This document shows positions 37,233 through 50,090 of a stretch of DNA of 64,000 nt, piece by piece (the first letter of the stretch is position 1; each line of letters begins with the position of its first letter). The stretch comes from Girardinichthys multiradiatus (Eukaryota > Chordata > Actinopteri > Cyprinodontiformes > Goodeidae). Position numbers and translations under genes: made by a program. The stretch spans positions 10,298,740 to 10,362,739 of the forward strand of contig NC_061804.1 in assembly GCF_021462225.1 (NCBI RefSeq), in the 5' to 3' direction. The notes under the pieces were generated by a model. The model searched no databases. It had not been told where the DNA came from and saw only the letters and a program-made list of their open reading frames with translations.

Positions 37233-38264
37233 CGGTATTACATTGTGTGAATCCACATGCTTCGCTTTGCTATTATTGAAGGTAGTGAATGAGAATGTTT
37301 TTGTTTCTAAGGGACCTAAAACATGAATCATTTAGTCTTTTTAAAGTTATGGTTAAAATACAATCTTTACTGAACTGATTCAAATTAAAATAGTAAGTGT
37401 AAAATGTTAAGAAATAAACAAACAATAAGCTTGAGCTTCCAAAATATTTTTGAAGTAAAGTTAAAGCTGTTCTTTAAGGAGCTTCACCCCTCACCCCTAG
37501 ACCATTGGGACTTTTAGAGATAGACTTTATTTCCTGTTAAATGTCAGACGATTTCTAACCTTAATATTTCAGAAAATACTGACGGCCATAGTTTCTTGCA
37601 TGTAGTTGTTGCCATATCTCGGCATTAGAAACAGCAGACATCTTGTTTATATGCCGAGGTCTGTGGTTTGCTGTCTGACTGGGTTAGATATCAACCTTAT
37701 GTTGGAACAGAGACAACCTTTGTGCTTCTGTAATAAAGCAGAAACAGCATTTTTCCATTATACACAAATACAACAAATCCTATTAAGGACACACCAAACA
37801 AACACTCCTATCCATTTTTCAGTTTATCTCAGTGTGAATTTGTTTTTCTGCCTGCTTTCAAACTGATTTCTTCCTTGAAGAGCTGCTTAATGGCCTCTTT
37901 CCTCTCACAGGAGATTGCACAGACATCTTTGTTGGACCAAAAAGCCCAGAGAAAAGCTAACTTACTGTTAAGTATGTGTACTTAAATTTATCTCATGTCA
38001 CGACAATGAAAAAAAGGACCAGTTGTGAAACGAAGAATAAAAAGTATACAAAAAAGACAGCAAGATTTAAAAAAAGACAAAAAAGAACATACAATACAGG
38101 TTTAGTGTGTTAGAAAATAGTAACTGCTTTAAAACGAGTTTTAACATATAATTTGATATAATTCCCCAAAAGGTTTTTTATCCAATTAAACAAGGCCTGA
38201 CTTGACGAAAAACAAATAATAATAAATAATTTTAAAAATGAACAAATAAAATGATTAATGAATA
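37233..38264. other. Intergenic DNA, no gene recognised
   Basis: AT-rich, with no coding signal. Confidence 0.4.
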
Positions 38265-38399
38265 AGATATATCCCAAAAAACAAATGAATAAAGTTCTAC
38301 AAAGTCTGAGTGTAATGAATCTGTATAATGTGTTTCATGTAGTGAACAGAGTTACTGAAATAAATTATCTTTTTAATAATATTCCAATTTATTGAATGT
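38265..38399 (-). mobile_element. Fragment of the same MITE family
   Basis: In reverse complement it begins CAATAAATTGGAATATTATT, then AATTTATTTCAGTAACTC and ATTCATTACACTCAG, matching the end of the family at 36954. Only one end is kept. Confidence 0.6.
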
Positions 38400-40159
38400 C
38401 TGTAATTATGACAGATCAGTGTTGCAGCTAATCACAGAGACTTTGTCCAATTAAAACAGTAAAATATTGGCCTATACCTCTCTGAAACGTTGAGATCATT
38501 GTTTGAGTTCGTCAGCTTATCGGTCCCATCATCAGTATCAGTGTCATTATAATCGAAAACTCTGACCTGTGTCATAGCTAACCAGCATGAGGTTCTCACA
38601 TGATGAGTGCACCGTGTCAGGTTACCATGGCGTTCTAATGGCTTTTATTTAAAACATAAAAGGAATAATTATTCTGCTGCTCCTAAACTACTACAACGTA
38701 TTTCTACTAATGTTCAGTATAACATTTAACTAAAATTTTAATTTTGAAACAGAGCAAAGATATTGAATAAAAAAACTATTTAAATAAATGGAAAATATTA
38801 AATGAAGTATGTTGCACCTTTTGGCTGTTCTGCTGTAACACAGATATAGAAGCACAGATGAAAGTGTGGGAATCTTACGTCAGTGTCGCCGCCATATTGT
38901 GAGAGGCATTTTTCCCTCAGAAAGCTGAACAAGGCAGCTCTGTTCCACACGTTTTAGCTCAATCTCTGGGATTGTGTGGGAGTTCTGATACTAAGAGACA
39001 TCAGCAGCACAAAACTCATCTGTCCACATTAGAAAGAAAATGTATAAATTATAAAACAACCAAAAGAAATAAAATATCCAAAAGTAAGAAAGATTTCTCT
39101 CCTTGGAGATTCTTTCCATCAATAACAGGTAGCGTTGTTTCCTGGACAATAATGATGGCACCTATTTCTCTTTTGTTAAATGACAAAGAATTTGATGTAT
39201 TATTGTTATTAGTAGTATTTCACTAAATCAGGCTTATATGGTTTTCTTGGTTTGTTTTAGAGACAAACAGCATTGCTGCTTGTTGCCGGTGATGTGTTCC
39301 TAAAGAGCCCAGAAATACTTTATAAATTCTACTCTAAACATCTGGGTAGATGTTATTACTCAGAGTTGAAGAGCTGGTATGCTGAGTTCTGCTCCACGCT
39401 TCCTTTGCTTGGCCACAGCTGATTTTAATTTACAGAGATAAACGAGTGCATCTCATTGCTTTATCAAATATGACTTTCTAATTGTTATCATGTTTCCACC
39501 GCAGAGAGTCAAGAACGTGTTTCCTTAAGTGAAGCAGAAACTTCCAAACTTCTTTATAATTTTCTCTTTTCTTATTCCTAAGATTTTCTGCTAGGAAACG
39601 AAAGGCATGTAAAAACTCTGATTCCTATTGTACAGAGAAAGGGCAGTCAAGCTTCTATGTCCATAGTGCTTAACCAGTGGACCGATGGCAAACGACAGAG
39701 TAATCACCCTATAGTGTTCCTGATAAAACCAGAGAAGGCCCACTCGCTGCAGGGAAGCCCGTCACAGCTAATCCTTCATCACTTCTCTGTCTTTATTCCT
39801 CTTTATTCTTCTGTTTCCAGTATCTGTGAGTGAATCATTCAGGATGACAAAAATACAAATTTTAAAGTAAAACTTATCCAGCTTGTAACTTCGGCCAATA
39901 ACGTGGAATCTTGCCTTAACTGTTAGAACAAATAAAAGATAAAAACCACACAACTCAATGCCATAAATCAAATATAACAGAGAATTTGACAATTTCAGAT
40001 CTTTGAGTCATAGTTTCTACCTTAAAGACCTCTATCCTCTACAATTCAACTGAAAAAACAAACCCGTTAGAGCAAACAGTTTAAAACAGCTGCAATAATC
40101 TAAAAAAACTAAAACTATGTTGATACATCCTTCGATTTAATTTTAGCATTCAAAACTAA
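38400..40159. other. Intergenic DNA, no gene recognised
   Basis: Includes TTACGTCAG (38875-38883) and CGCCGCCATATTG (38887-38899), a CRE-like and a YY1-like motif in tandem, with no gene that I can attach to them. Confidence 0.35.
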
Positions 40160-40640
40160 ATGTTTGGCATAAATACAACTAAACATAATGGTGGTAGCAT
40201 CATGCTTGGGGTTAACAACACTGTGCTCCACCAAAAAGAAGATTATGCCCTCAGTAAAACATGGTGGTGGCAGCATCATGCTGTGGGGTTAGTTTCCTTC
40301 TGACAGAACTCAGGTTTTTTTTAGTTGTATGAAATTGTGAACAGTTCTAAATACATAAAAAACATTTTTGACCCAAAAATGTCAAGCGTCTGCTAGAAAG
40401 ATGAAGTTGAAGCATCATAGGGAGTCCATCCAAATCAACAAAATAATGATTTATTAATTTGAGGTTAGGATACCTTTAGGCTGGAACAAGTTTTGCAACG
40501 ATTCTCCTCTATTTTAACAGAGAAACTTGAACTTTAATCTGTTATGAAAAGGATTTTATGACTTTTTAAATTACTTTTTCATCTCTCTGATCTTCTCTTG
40601 GTTACATTACTTAAATGTTTGACAGGGCAATAAAGACAAG
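40160..40640 (+). mobile_element. Tc1-like transposase relic
   Basis: Carries two tandem-like remnants of the Tc1 block HGGGSIMLWG (ATGGTGGTAGCATCATGC near 40190 and CATGGTGGTGGCAGCATC near 40260). The rest is decayed. Confidence 0.55.
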
Positions 40641-40984
40641 TCCAGTTATTAATTAACTTCCAGGTTAGTCGTACTCTTACAAGACGTTCCACTGAAAACT
40701 GCGAAAAAACATTTCCTACTCATTTATTTGGCCTTTAAGGTGGTTAAGGACGTTTAAGGTCTGATCAGGTGACAGAACAACAATGTAAATGTGGCTTCAT
40801 TTTAACTACAGTCACATTAACCAATAATGTGTCCAAAAGAAGTCAATGTTTGTAAAATCACTTAATGAGAGAGTTTGAAATGTGTCGCATTCTACATTTA
40901 GATATCCTTGATGTTGCTTGGTAATATCACCATTTTGGCTGTTACGTATTGCTATGTACCATGTTTTATATATTCACCAGCCCC

Positions 40985-41650
40985 TTTCTTAGGTACACTT
41001 ACTGAACTGCTTGTTAGCATAAATAGCAAATCAGCCAATCACATAGCAGGAACTCCATGCATACAAGGATCTAGACATGATGAAGACAACTTGCTGAAGT
41101 TCAAAGCAAGCTTCAGAATGGGAAAGAAAAGGGATTTAGGTGATTCCGAACATGGCACGGTTGCTGGAGCCAGATGGCCTTCTCCGAGTATTTCAAAAAC
41201 TTGTGATCTAGTGGATTTTTCACATGCAACCATCTTTAAGGTTTACAAAGAATGGTCTGAAAAAGCGAAAATACCCAGTAAGCAGCAGTTGTGAGGACGA
41301 AAATGGCTAGCTGGTCAGAGGAGGACGGACAGACTGGTTTAAGGTGATAAAATGCAACTGTAGCTCAAGTAATCATTAGACAACTGAAGTATACAGACTA
41401 CCAGCTGTAAATGCACAACAACCCCAACCCCGAAGCAGATGCACTCCATCAGCAGAAGATCACACTGGGTCCCATCACTGATGTCAGCTTCACACAGGCT
41501 CACCAAACCTAGACAATAACAAACTGGAAAAAATGTTGCTTAAGCAAACGAGTCTCAGTTGCTGCCATGACATTCAGACAATAGGGTCAGATTGTAAACA
41601 CCTCGAAAGCATAAATCCATGGTGGTGAAAGAGAATTCATCAAGAAAAGC
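40985..41650 (+). mobile_element. Tc1-like transposon relic with N-terminal transposase frame
   Basis: A 128-codon frame ending at 41294 contains the transposase start region FRMGKKRDLGDSEHGTV and a helix-turn-helix followed by VYKEWSEKAKIPSKQQL, close to the N-terminal DNA-binding part of a common fish Tc1 family. The continuation to 41650 keeps fragments such as CACACAGGCTCACCAAACC and AACAAACTGGAAAAAATGTTG but is frameshifted. The terminal repeats are not clear. Confidence 0.7.
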
Positions 41651-41697
41651 CCAAGAATCATCAAGATTTAAACAGATCATGATCTATCTATCTATTG

Positions 41698-41722
41698 TAT
41701 CCATCCATCCATCCATCCATCC
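41698..41722 (+). repeat. (CCAT)n microsatellite
   Basis: About six units of CCAT, preceded by a short CTAT run. Confidence 0.85.
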
Positions 41723-43382
41723 ATTTCTAAATTAATAGCCTGTGGTGCTGTTTCAACATTATTTGGTGACTTCAAAGTAATGGTAGATATAAAAGCCATT
41801 TGAGGAAGGAAACAACAAAATGAAAGATAAATAGAGCAGTCAACACCTTCTTCAGTTTGGAGGTAGTGCTGGCAGGGGAATCAGAGCTATAATTGCCGTT
41901 GTTTCATGTGTGTACCTGTTGAGTTCACCCCTTTCTATCGTCCCTTCATCCTCTGCATGTCTGCTCCGTGACCAGAGGATAGGAGTGGGCAACAATGCTG
42001 CCAGCTGCGGCCTCAAGCTGTGAGCAAAAGCCACTCATTTAAAAAGAGTTTTTGTTCAGCTTAAGAAGTGAAGTGGGAAGTTATTTCTTTGAAGAAGCCC
42101 CCCCCCCCCCTTCTGGAGATTTGATGATCAAAAAGCACCAGTTCTGTAATTTGCTGAAACTCCTGGTGATCTCTGAGAGAACCAGAGCAGTAAGAGGATA
42201 CAGAAACATGAAGGGATCTGGGTCACTGGTCATCCTGAAAAACCGAATGCCAGTTCACTCCAGTGTTTTCTTGCAAGACCACACATCACCTCTGCACTGT
42301 TTACAGTACCGGCCACATTTATCAGCAAGCAATTTCAAAATCCTTTAAATAAATGTTCTTTTCATTGAAGATGCATAATCGGACACTAAAAAATCTGGAA
42401 AAATCCAACCTTAATTTGGGTCCATTTATGCACTTAAAAAATAATTATTTCTTAAACTTAATCATCAATCCTATACTTCGGGACCTCTGCTGTTAATAGG
42501 CTAGTTCTCGTTTGGGATCCAAAATTGTGTACAAACTATCTTTGAAGGAGTTAAAAGGCATGTGAGAAAAAGAAGCACTCGTCAAGGGAAAACCAGAGCA
42601 AATAATATCAATCTGTTCATCTGCTGCAATGCAACTTGGATGTGATTTAGAGGTTGGGAAACAGAGATGAAGTAGAGTGTTCTGTATCGGAATGCATTCT
42701 TGGCTGCCTCTGCGCTGTGGCAAAGGAGGGGTAAAAAGCCATGACAGCACACCGAGACATGGCTCAGCAAACATCTCTTATAAATGATTATTGCTCAGAA
42801 AGCTGACTTTGATGGGAACGGGCTCCTGTTTGATCCAATAACTTCAGCTCAGTTGACAGGAGTTCTGTGCTTACAGCAAACGCCAGGCCTGGAAAGGAAA
42901 ACAGGTTGGTATCTAAGAGAGAAGAACAAATAAAATCATTTAAACATGTTAAGTATAATAAAACACATGAAGTCGGATCAACAGAAGCAGCAGCCTGTCC
43001 ACGAATACAGAAAAAGATTTGTTTCCCTGGCGTAGATGGATTTATTTCAGTCAGAAGCACCAACCCTCTCATTTTACCAGAAAGACTTCTTACTCATTCT
43101 AGTAAGATGGGGTATAAAATCTCATGACGGTGAGTTAAAGTGAGGAGCGGTTCGTTTCAGACAGTTTCTGAAGCTTTCAGGCAACCAGCAGTAATTAAAT
43201 GATGCTTACTAAAAGGCAGTATAGGTCTATCATCTTCAGTGCTGTTAAAACGTATTAACACTCAAATAGTTCAGACCAATGGCATTTTAATATCTAACAA
43301 AGATAACCTGAGCCGACAAAATAAACAGTTTCAAACAATGATTTCATTTATTAAGGAAAAACCAACAAACCAGGCCATATGT
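41723..43382. other. Intergenic DNA, no gene recognised
   Basis: Includes a run of 12 C at about 42099-42110. No coding signal. Confidence 0.4.
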
Positions 43383-44320
43383 GAAAAGTAATTACCCCCT
43401 AAACCTAATAACTAACTTTTCTAGTTGACTAACTTTCAGTGAGTCTCTAACATCACTGCTGAGGAGTGTTAGCCCACTCTGCTTTGCAGAATTGTTTTAA
43501 TTCAGCCACATGAGAGGTTTTTCCAACAACAGCTTGCTTAAGGTCACACCACCCCATTTGAATGGAATTTAACTCCAGACTAAGGTCATGATCCGATCAC
43601 CGGACATTCTCTGTTAGGATTTTCTGTTAGAGAGCAGTGGTCATGGTTCCATCAGTTTCAGCAAGTCATCCAGGTTCTAGAGCAGTCCCAGCCCATCACA
43701 CCACCACCACCACCCTGTTTGACAATGGGTGTGATGTTCTTAGTCTAAAATGCTCAGTTAGTTCAACAACACTAACCTTAACTGAGGCCTGCAGATCTTT
43801 AGATGATGGTCTGGGTTCTTCTGTGGCCTCCTGGATGAATTGTTGATGCTCTCTTGGAGTAATTCTGGTAGGCCAGCCACTGCAAGGAAGGTTTTCCACT
43901 GTTCCATGTTTTCTTCATTTGTGGATAATGGTTCTCATTGTGGTTTGTTTAAGTCCCAAAGTTTTAGAAAGACTGTAACCCTTTCCAGACTGATAGATAT
44001 TAATGACTTTGTTTCTTCATGCATTTCTGTAGATGATTTGTTGCTTTTTCAGATCTTTTGGCCTACTTCATGTTAACACACATTTTCTGCTTAACGTATT
44101 TCTTGATCCTACAGGTCAGGCAGTAATGGGGTCTGGGTGTGGGTAGTGAAGTTGAGCTCATGCTTTGCAACAAATGTGGTTAATTTGGTATTTCATGATT
44201 TAACAAGGGGGGCAATCACTTTTCCTTATAGTGTCAGGTTAGGTGAGATAGATTTATTTCAATTAATAAATAAAATCAGCAGATAAAAATGTGTTATTGG
44301 TATTTACTCAGGTTATCCAT
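43383..44320 (-). mobile_element. Tc1-like transposon relic
   Basis: Same family and orientation as 27180-28440. The left end is GAAAAGTAATTACCCCCTAAACC, followed by CTGCTTTGCAGAATTGTTTTAATTC, CACCACCACCACCCTG (a transposase Gly run in reverse), GAGGCCTGCAGATCTTTAG and ACTGATAGATATTAATGAC. The right end is GGCAATCACTTTTCCTTATAG near 44210-44230, followed by tail. It is internally deleted. Confidence 0.75.
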
Positions 44321-44639
44321 GTGTGATGATAAACTTTGATCTATCTGAAATATCATTTAATTTTGAGACGGGGCTTTGAGACAACCTTACTGTCCCATTG
44401 ACATATGTCCAGTCACATTAAGCTGTGAGGAACATGTGACCTTCCTTTGCCAGATCCATCTTCTCTTTTAAGACTTATTTTGTTTAAGGCAGTCCTTTAG
44501 CGATTTGTAGCGCCACTTATTGGCAGCTCCAGTAAAGATGAGTAAAACACCCGAAAATACATTCAGAAACTTATCTCATAATTTAAGATGAATACTTTTG
44601 TTGGAAAATATTTACACATTAATAAATAATAGTTTAAAA

Positions 44640-45100
44640 GCACAACTGCTTATAGACTTCAGCTGTTACACATCCCACAGTTGGAGCATTCAGATTGAGG
44701 CATCTTCAACCTCTTTGCACAATCTTTCTGAGATGCCTATAAATTAAGGTTGCTCTAGTGTCTGCTAAACTCTTTCTGTGTTGAGGTTTTGGATCATTAT
44801 CTTGCACAAAGACCCATTGATGACCCATTGTCAGGTTTCTGGTCCTGGTATTTAAAAGAAGTCATGCTGCAGTGCACACCAACAAGGTTCCCAGAACTTT
44901 TGGAAGACAAACAGGGCCACAACATCATTGTGCGGTGAGACTGTTAGAGTTTTCAGAATTTTTCAGAGGGAGATTTTGATGCTGAAATAAGGATTCATTT
45001 ATTTTAAAGCTTTCCACATATCTTTATCAAGTGTGCCTGTAATTGGGAAGGGTGTTGTGTGACTTGCAGGTCGGCATCCTTATAAAATGTGTTTGCAACT
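44640..45100 (-). mobile_element. Tc1/mariner-type relic
   Basis: Contains GGTTTTGGATCATTATCTTGCAC, a decayed reverse-strand remnant of the DDE-region QQDNDPK block, and GGGCCACAACATCATTGTG. It is strongly decayed with unclear limits. The last part, about 44990-45050, is shared with 11690-11745 and 50020-50085. Confidence 0.45.
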
Positions 45101-46121
45101 GTTTTCTCTGACAAGGAATTAATGGCTGAAACATGCTGCACACGGAAAGTTTGGCAAAGACAAAAAACCGCCACCAGCATTAGCTAATGAACTCCTTACA
45201 GTCCACGTTGACTAATGCCCTCTTTAAACATGAGATGGTTGCAGTGTGTGTTGAACAGCTTAATGCAGGACTTCATTCTGTGTGTGAGTTCACACAGGTA
45301 AGAACCACAAGGCTGAGCAGAGTGCAGCTGGTTATCAGTGTGCAGCATCAGTCTGAGGCAAGAGAAAACCACACTGCAGCATTGTTTTTGTCCAGCGGAG
45401 GGACAGCACCGCTGCAAAGGACCCTAATCTGCTGTGTGCAGATCTGAAGGGGGGTGAGAGCGGCTGAGCTGTGAAATGATGACGGTCTGCAGAGGAATGA
45501 GATGGAGCTCTGAGTCTGATGGTGGATTGTTCGGTTCTCCTGACCCAAATGAAGATCTTATTTGGCTGCACTTGTGAAGCAGAGCAGCAGTGCACTTGTA
45601 TGGAAATGAAGTTAATGTTTGTTCAAGTGGTGAAAGAAGATTAAAGAAAATAAAAACTGGGTTTCAGCTCTAAAAACGAGCTAAAGTAAAAATAAAACGT
45701 ATGTGGCGCAGCAGTAAAACATCTCTTTAAGCTAAGATCAGACCAGACCAATACAAAAAAATCAGGCTTGACAAAAATTGAATTATATATTTGGATGCAT
45801 GTAAGACAAACTGGGTTTTAGAACAGTGTAGCTTTTAGAAAATATATTTGGAATAAAAATAGAAATGTTTAATTAACAAAGAATATGTGAAAGTTAATAA
45901 TGTCATAGACGAAATCTGCACTTTAGTTAAATTACCCATGCTTTCAAAATATATATTATATTGAATGTTTGTATATGATTTAAAATAAACCTGTTTATAT
46001 TTGATGTTTACTGCCCTAAAACAAGATTTATCATGAATCGTTGATCCAAACAAGTTCAACTTCCTTCATGCTTATTGATAAACAAAAGCCTTAAAATGAT
46101 CTTTTATTGCAACATCGTAAT
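45101..46121. other. Intergenic DNA, no gene recognised
   Basis: A stretch at 45190-45560 has a more balanced composition and several overlapping frames of fewer than 90 codons, without protein-like pattern. Confidence 0.35.
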
Positions 46122-46123
46122 CC

Positions 46124-46182
<59 letters not shown>
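46122..46182 (+). repeat. (CA)n(TA)n compound microsatellite
   Basis: A short CA run followed by about 22 TA units. It produces an artefactual Ile-Tyr frame. Confidence 0.95.
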
Positions 46183-46184
<2 letters not shown>

Positions 46185-46719
46185 TCATGTACTTAACACG
46201 GCACAGGTCAGTCATTCCGGGTATGACCTATGTTACAACTGCAACCATGCCGCCATCTGGTGGTCAATATGTAGAAATCCATATTTTCCATAAGAAACCC
46301 TGTGTTAAATTCAGTCCACATGACTTTTTCATGTGTTTTTCAGTGCATCCCTTTTCTGTTTATAATTTAATTTATTCTGAAGAGATTTTATTCTAAGGAT
46401 CAGGATGCATATTATAAATATTATGATAGCTGATGTGTTTGACTGCAAAAGTTTTAACTGGAACAAGCCTCGACTGGATGTCCCAGTTTCTCCATGTTTT
46501 CATACTAAAGGTGATAAAACTCCTGTGCAGAAATTCAGTTTTTTGTTTTATTAGAGCTTTATTGTTTTTTCTTTTAAAACTAACATATTCAAGAAGCTGA
46601 AAAGGCTGTTCACTCGTTTTTGAGGATCTTTGTGTCTTTCGGTATTGTAGTCTATGATAGGAACTGTACACCTACAACATTGCTGTATTTAGTATGTAGA
46701 TAATAAAAGGAAGTATAAG

Positions 46720-47200
46720 CTGGGTGTTGGCGTAATGGAGTTTAAATGCAAAAATTCAACATGGAAGACTTACCATCACCTCCAGCTTCGTCTAATTACT
46801 CCTCCATGCGGCTCTGCTCCACCAATCGGCGTCAAGTCTGCATTTTTTCCCAGCCAATTATCCTTCTAGGCTCTGCTTTAAAAGATCTTCATCCATGGAA
46901 CCCTCCGTTCTTCAGCTGAACTTTGACCCTCCTCCACCCCATCTCCACCATTTGGCTTTCAAACTCCTTCCAAATCTCCTCAGGCCTCCACTCCACCACC
47001 AGGATCGGATCCCAGGGGGGAAGACATCTTTAAATCTAACCTTAAGATGTTCATTCAAGCGCATGTCATTCTCAGCATTAACGTCTTCCACTGGGGTCCG
47101 AGCGCCAAAGAAAACTTTTCTAATTGCATCCCTTCTTCTCTTTGTGAGTCTTTCCAGGTTGAATTCATTGATTAGGGAACATGTGCATTAAAGTATAAAT
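46720..47200. mobile_element. Possible dispersed repeat, class unknown
   Basis: C/T-rich sequence with CTCCACCAATCGGCGTC and AGCCAATTATCCTTCTAGGC that I believe recurs in fish genomes. No defined ends, so this is uncertain. Confidence 0.25.
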
Positions 47201-50019
47201 GTGTGATCATCTCATTAAGCTTTTATATTTATTAAAGTCATCAGGATTCTGTTTTAATATTGAGGTACTGCTTGCTCAGCAACTGAGCTTCTTTGACCCA
47301 AAGCCATCATGTTAGGGTGAAGGTTTACATGCAACGTCTTTCATTATGGATTTAAAGGTGTATCATTTCAGTGACATTTTATACCCTAATTTGCCCCTCC
47401 CCAACCTGTTGCTCCATACTGTCGGTCAGTTGGTTGAAAACATGTTACTATACTTGTCAAGAAAGAAAAAATTTGCTGTTTGGAAATATTTCCAGCAGTG
47501 AAAAATGCAGAGAAAGGAGCTCCACTCATCACCCTTACTGACGTTGTTTTTGATCTAGGGTTGGTAAGCTGAAACCTTAAGTAGCTGGCTGAAAGTAGCT
47601 GGCTGCAGGATGGCTAGTGGAGCAGATAGCCTAACTAATTATGCGTCTGTAATCAGTTTGTTGGACTCGCAGTGTTGTTTTATAGAGCAGAACAAGAAAA
47701 TTAACAATATTGTATCAATTCAGTAGAATATGTATGTTTACTTGAAACCAGTGATTAAATGTATAAAATCAGTCTAATTTGGCAGGTGTTTTAGTAGCAG
47801 CAGAAATAACTGTTTTACTGGAAGTAACTGTTGTTTTACGTGCAGTATGTGTGAAAATACTGAGGGATTTCTCCGACCCTTATGACACTGGGGGAATCTC
47901 ATTCAGGCCCAATGAGCACAAATGACTGCAGCTTTAAAACCACTGGGAATCAATTTGAGATTGTTGGATTTAAATGTTCATTCTGGAACAAGAAAGTTTC
48001 TATATGTTTTATTGATTGTTCAGATGTTTGGCACTTCAACTTCAAATATAAATGGACTTTTGAGGATATTTTCAAAGAGACTAATTTATTTGACCAAGCA
48101 CATGTGTTAATTATTAATCTTCATTAAATTGATTGATCAAATCGGAATAAATGTAAAACTAATTTAAATTCAAGCAGCTAGCTGTAAATGAATTGTATTT
48201 TGAAGCAGTTTAAGTTTATTTTAGCTGTTATATTAAAAGATTTCTCCTCGAATATACTGATTGAAATCTATTCAACCAAAATTGTATTTGTTTTAAATTG
48301 ATGAGTTTGTTTTTACAGTGTAAGGAGCACTTTACAACCATTTATTTATTTTGTTTTACACGGAGCTCATAATTATTGTTTGCAAAAGCAAAAAAATCTT
48401 AACAAAGCTTGTTTTTTTTCTTTAACTTTATTGAACACAAACATTTCTGACAGAATACGAAGTCAAAACGTGTTTTTCTTCTTTCCTCAGTTAGTTTTCT
48501 GTATTTACACCAGGGTATAGTGAACAGACAGACACACAGACAGAGGAGTAGCACACCCAGCAGCTGTTTACAGAGAAAAAGGCTGGAGAACAGAGACTTC
48601 TGGATCAATGACAGTGACCAGCTGCTTGCAGTGGAGGCTCCTCTGAACATGATGGATGTTACAAATCGCTTTGCTGCACTGTGAGGCAGACGACCATGGA
48701 AGGAAGTTTTCATCTTTTTTATTCCCCGTCAAAAAAAAAAAGAGGCAAAATGTGTTTATTTGGACTGAATCAAGCGGGTTTTAAAGAACAGAAGCAGGTC
48801 CTTCTTTATGAACAACGTGCTCTGGCTAATAATAAAAAAAATATTCACATAAACCTGCACGACTGATAGAACGATGCTGGATCCAAAACTTTTATGACTT
48901 TAAGGCAAGATAAATTGTTTTTCTTTTTCTTATACATTTTCACACAATTTCAAGCAAGAATGTTTCAGTAATTTATCCCTATTCAAATATCAGACATTTA
49001 TTTTGATTTATTTTAAAAAGATTGAGAAACCAGAATAAGTCACACAACACTTGAAACACATTAAAACATATATATGGAAGAGATATCTTCCCTTAAAAAT
49101 GTAGTTTTAAGAAATTGTTCATGCTGTTTCTGACAAATCTAATCCGTGCCGCCCTAGGTTTGTCCAAACTGTTTTCACATGATGCTGGATTTGAGCATTA
49201 AAATGTTAAATATTTCCTTTTGATTCCTTTCATTGGCTTGTTTTTGTGTAGTTTTGGTCATCACTGACCTTTCTTATACAGGACCGCACTGAAGATAAAG
49301 TGAAGTTCTCAACAGTGAAGGAAACATTAAGCTTTCCGGCAAAACATTTTTTATAAAAGGAGTGAATGGAAAAATCTTCATAAACATGAGATCCAAATTA
49401 TTATTATTAAGAGCCAGGATTACACTTTAACAAAGAAATAGAAACACATCCAAAGGACCCAGAATAATAAAGCCTTTCAGAAAATATGAGAAGGTTTGAA
49501 GAAGCTGCATGTACAGCTGGGAGGTGTAGTAAAAGAAAGAAAACTGGCAGAAGGTTGAACCTGGAAAACTTTGGCATACAAAAACCGAAAAAGGGAATGC
49601 ATGTCGCCATTTTTATATGCAAAGGCACTCAGTTGTCCAAGCTTACTGCTGCCTGGCGTCTCTAAGCTGCTGTCAGCAGTTTGTCGCACGCTACAAGCTA
49701 CATGTTTTCACAATAAAACTAAACACTCAACTCTACGACACAAGGGCCACAATGTGTTTGCACTCAACGCTGAACTAGCTCGCAGTCTAAGGTGGAAGCA
49801 ACAATGTACATCTTTTTACCTTTTCAAATGCAGACTTTTACAAAAGAGATGGTTTATAAGAAGAAGACCAAATGCATTTTTATTTTGCACCTTAGGAAGG
49901 ACCTTTTGTTTTCAATTAAGTCAAACCTGAATATCACGTTTTTATTCACAAGTTTTTTAAATGTGGGATTTTTTTTCATCTCAATGTATTTTATTATGGG
50001 ATTCTGCTATTGCAATAAA
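47201..50019. other. Intergenic DNA, no gene recognised
   Basis: A minus-strand AATAAA (TTTATT near 48427-48432) could end a minus-strand transcript, for example a very long ncam1 3'UTR, but nothing else supports it. Confidence 0.3.
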
Positions 50020-50090
50020 AGCTAGATTTATTTAGATACTTTTTACACACCTTTACCAGGACTGGCAATATATTTGGAGGGTTCTGCACA
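50020..50090. mobile_element. Short Tc1-type end fragment
   Basis: Shares TTTATTTAGATACTTTTTACACACC and GGCAATATATTTGGAGGG-like sequence with fragments near 11700 and 45000. Confidence 0.3.

Noticed and set aside
40908..41294. 128-codon plus-strand frame as a possible gene
   Set aside because: It is the N-terminal part of a decayed Tc1 transposase; the continuation is frameshifted.
48399..48713. 104-codon minus-strand frame near an AATAAA
   Set aside because: Composition is low-complexity and Lys/Leu/Cys-rich at random. No start context or splice support.
49571..49930. 119-codon plus-strand frame
   Set aside because: No protein-like pattern, lies in AT-rich intergenic DNA, and has equally long frames on the other strand.
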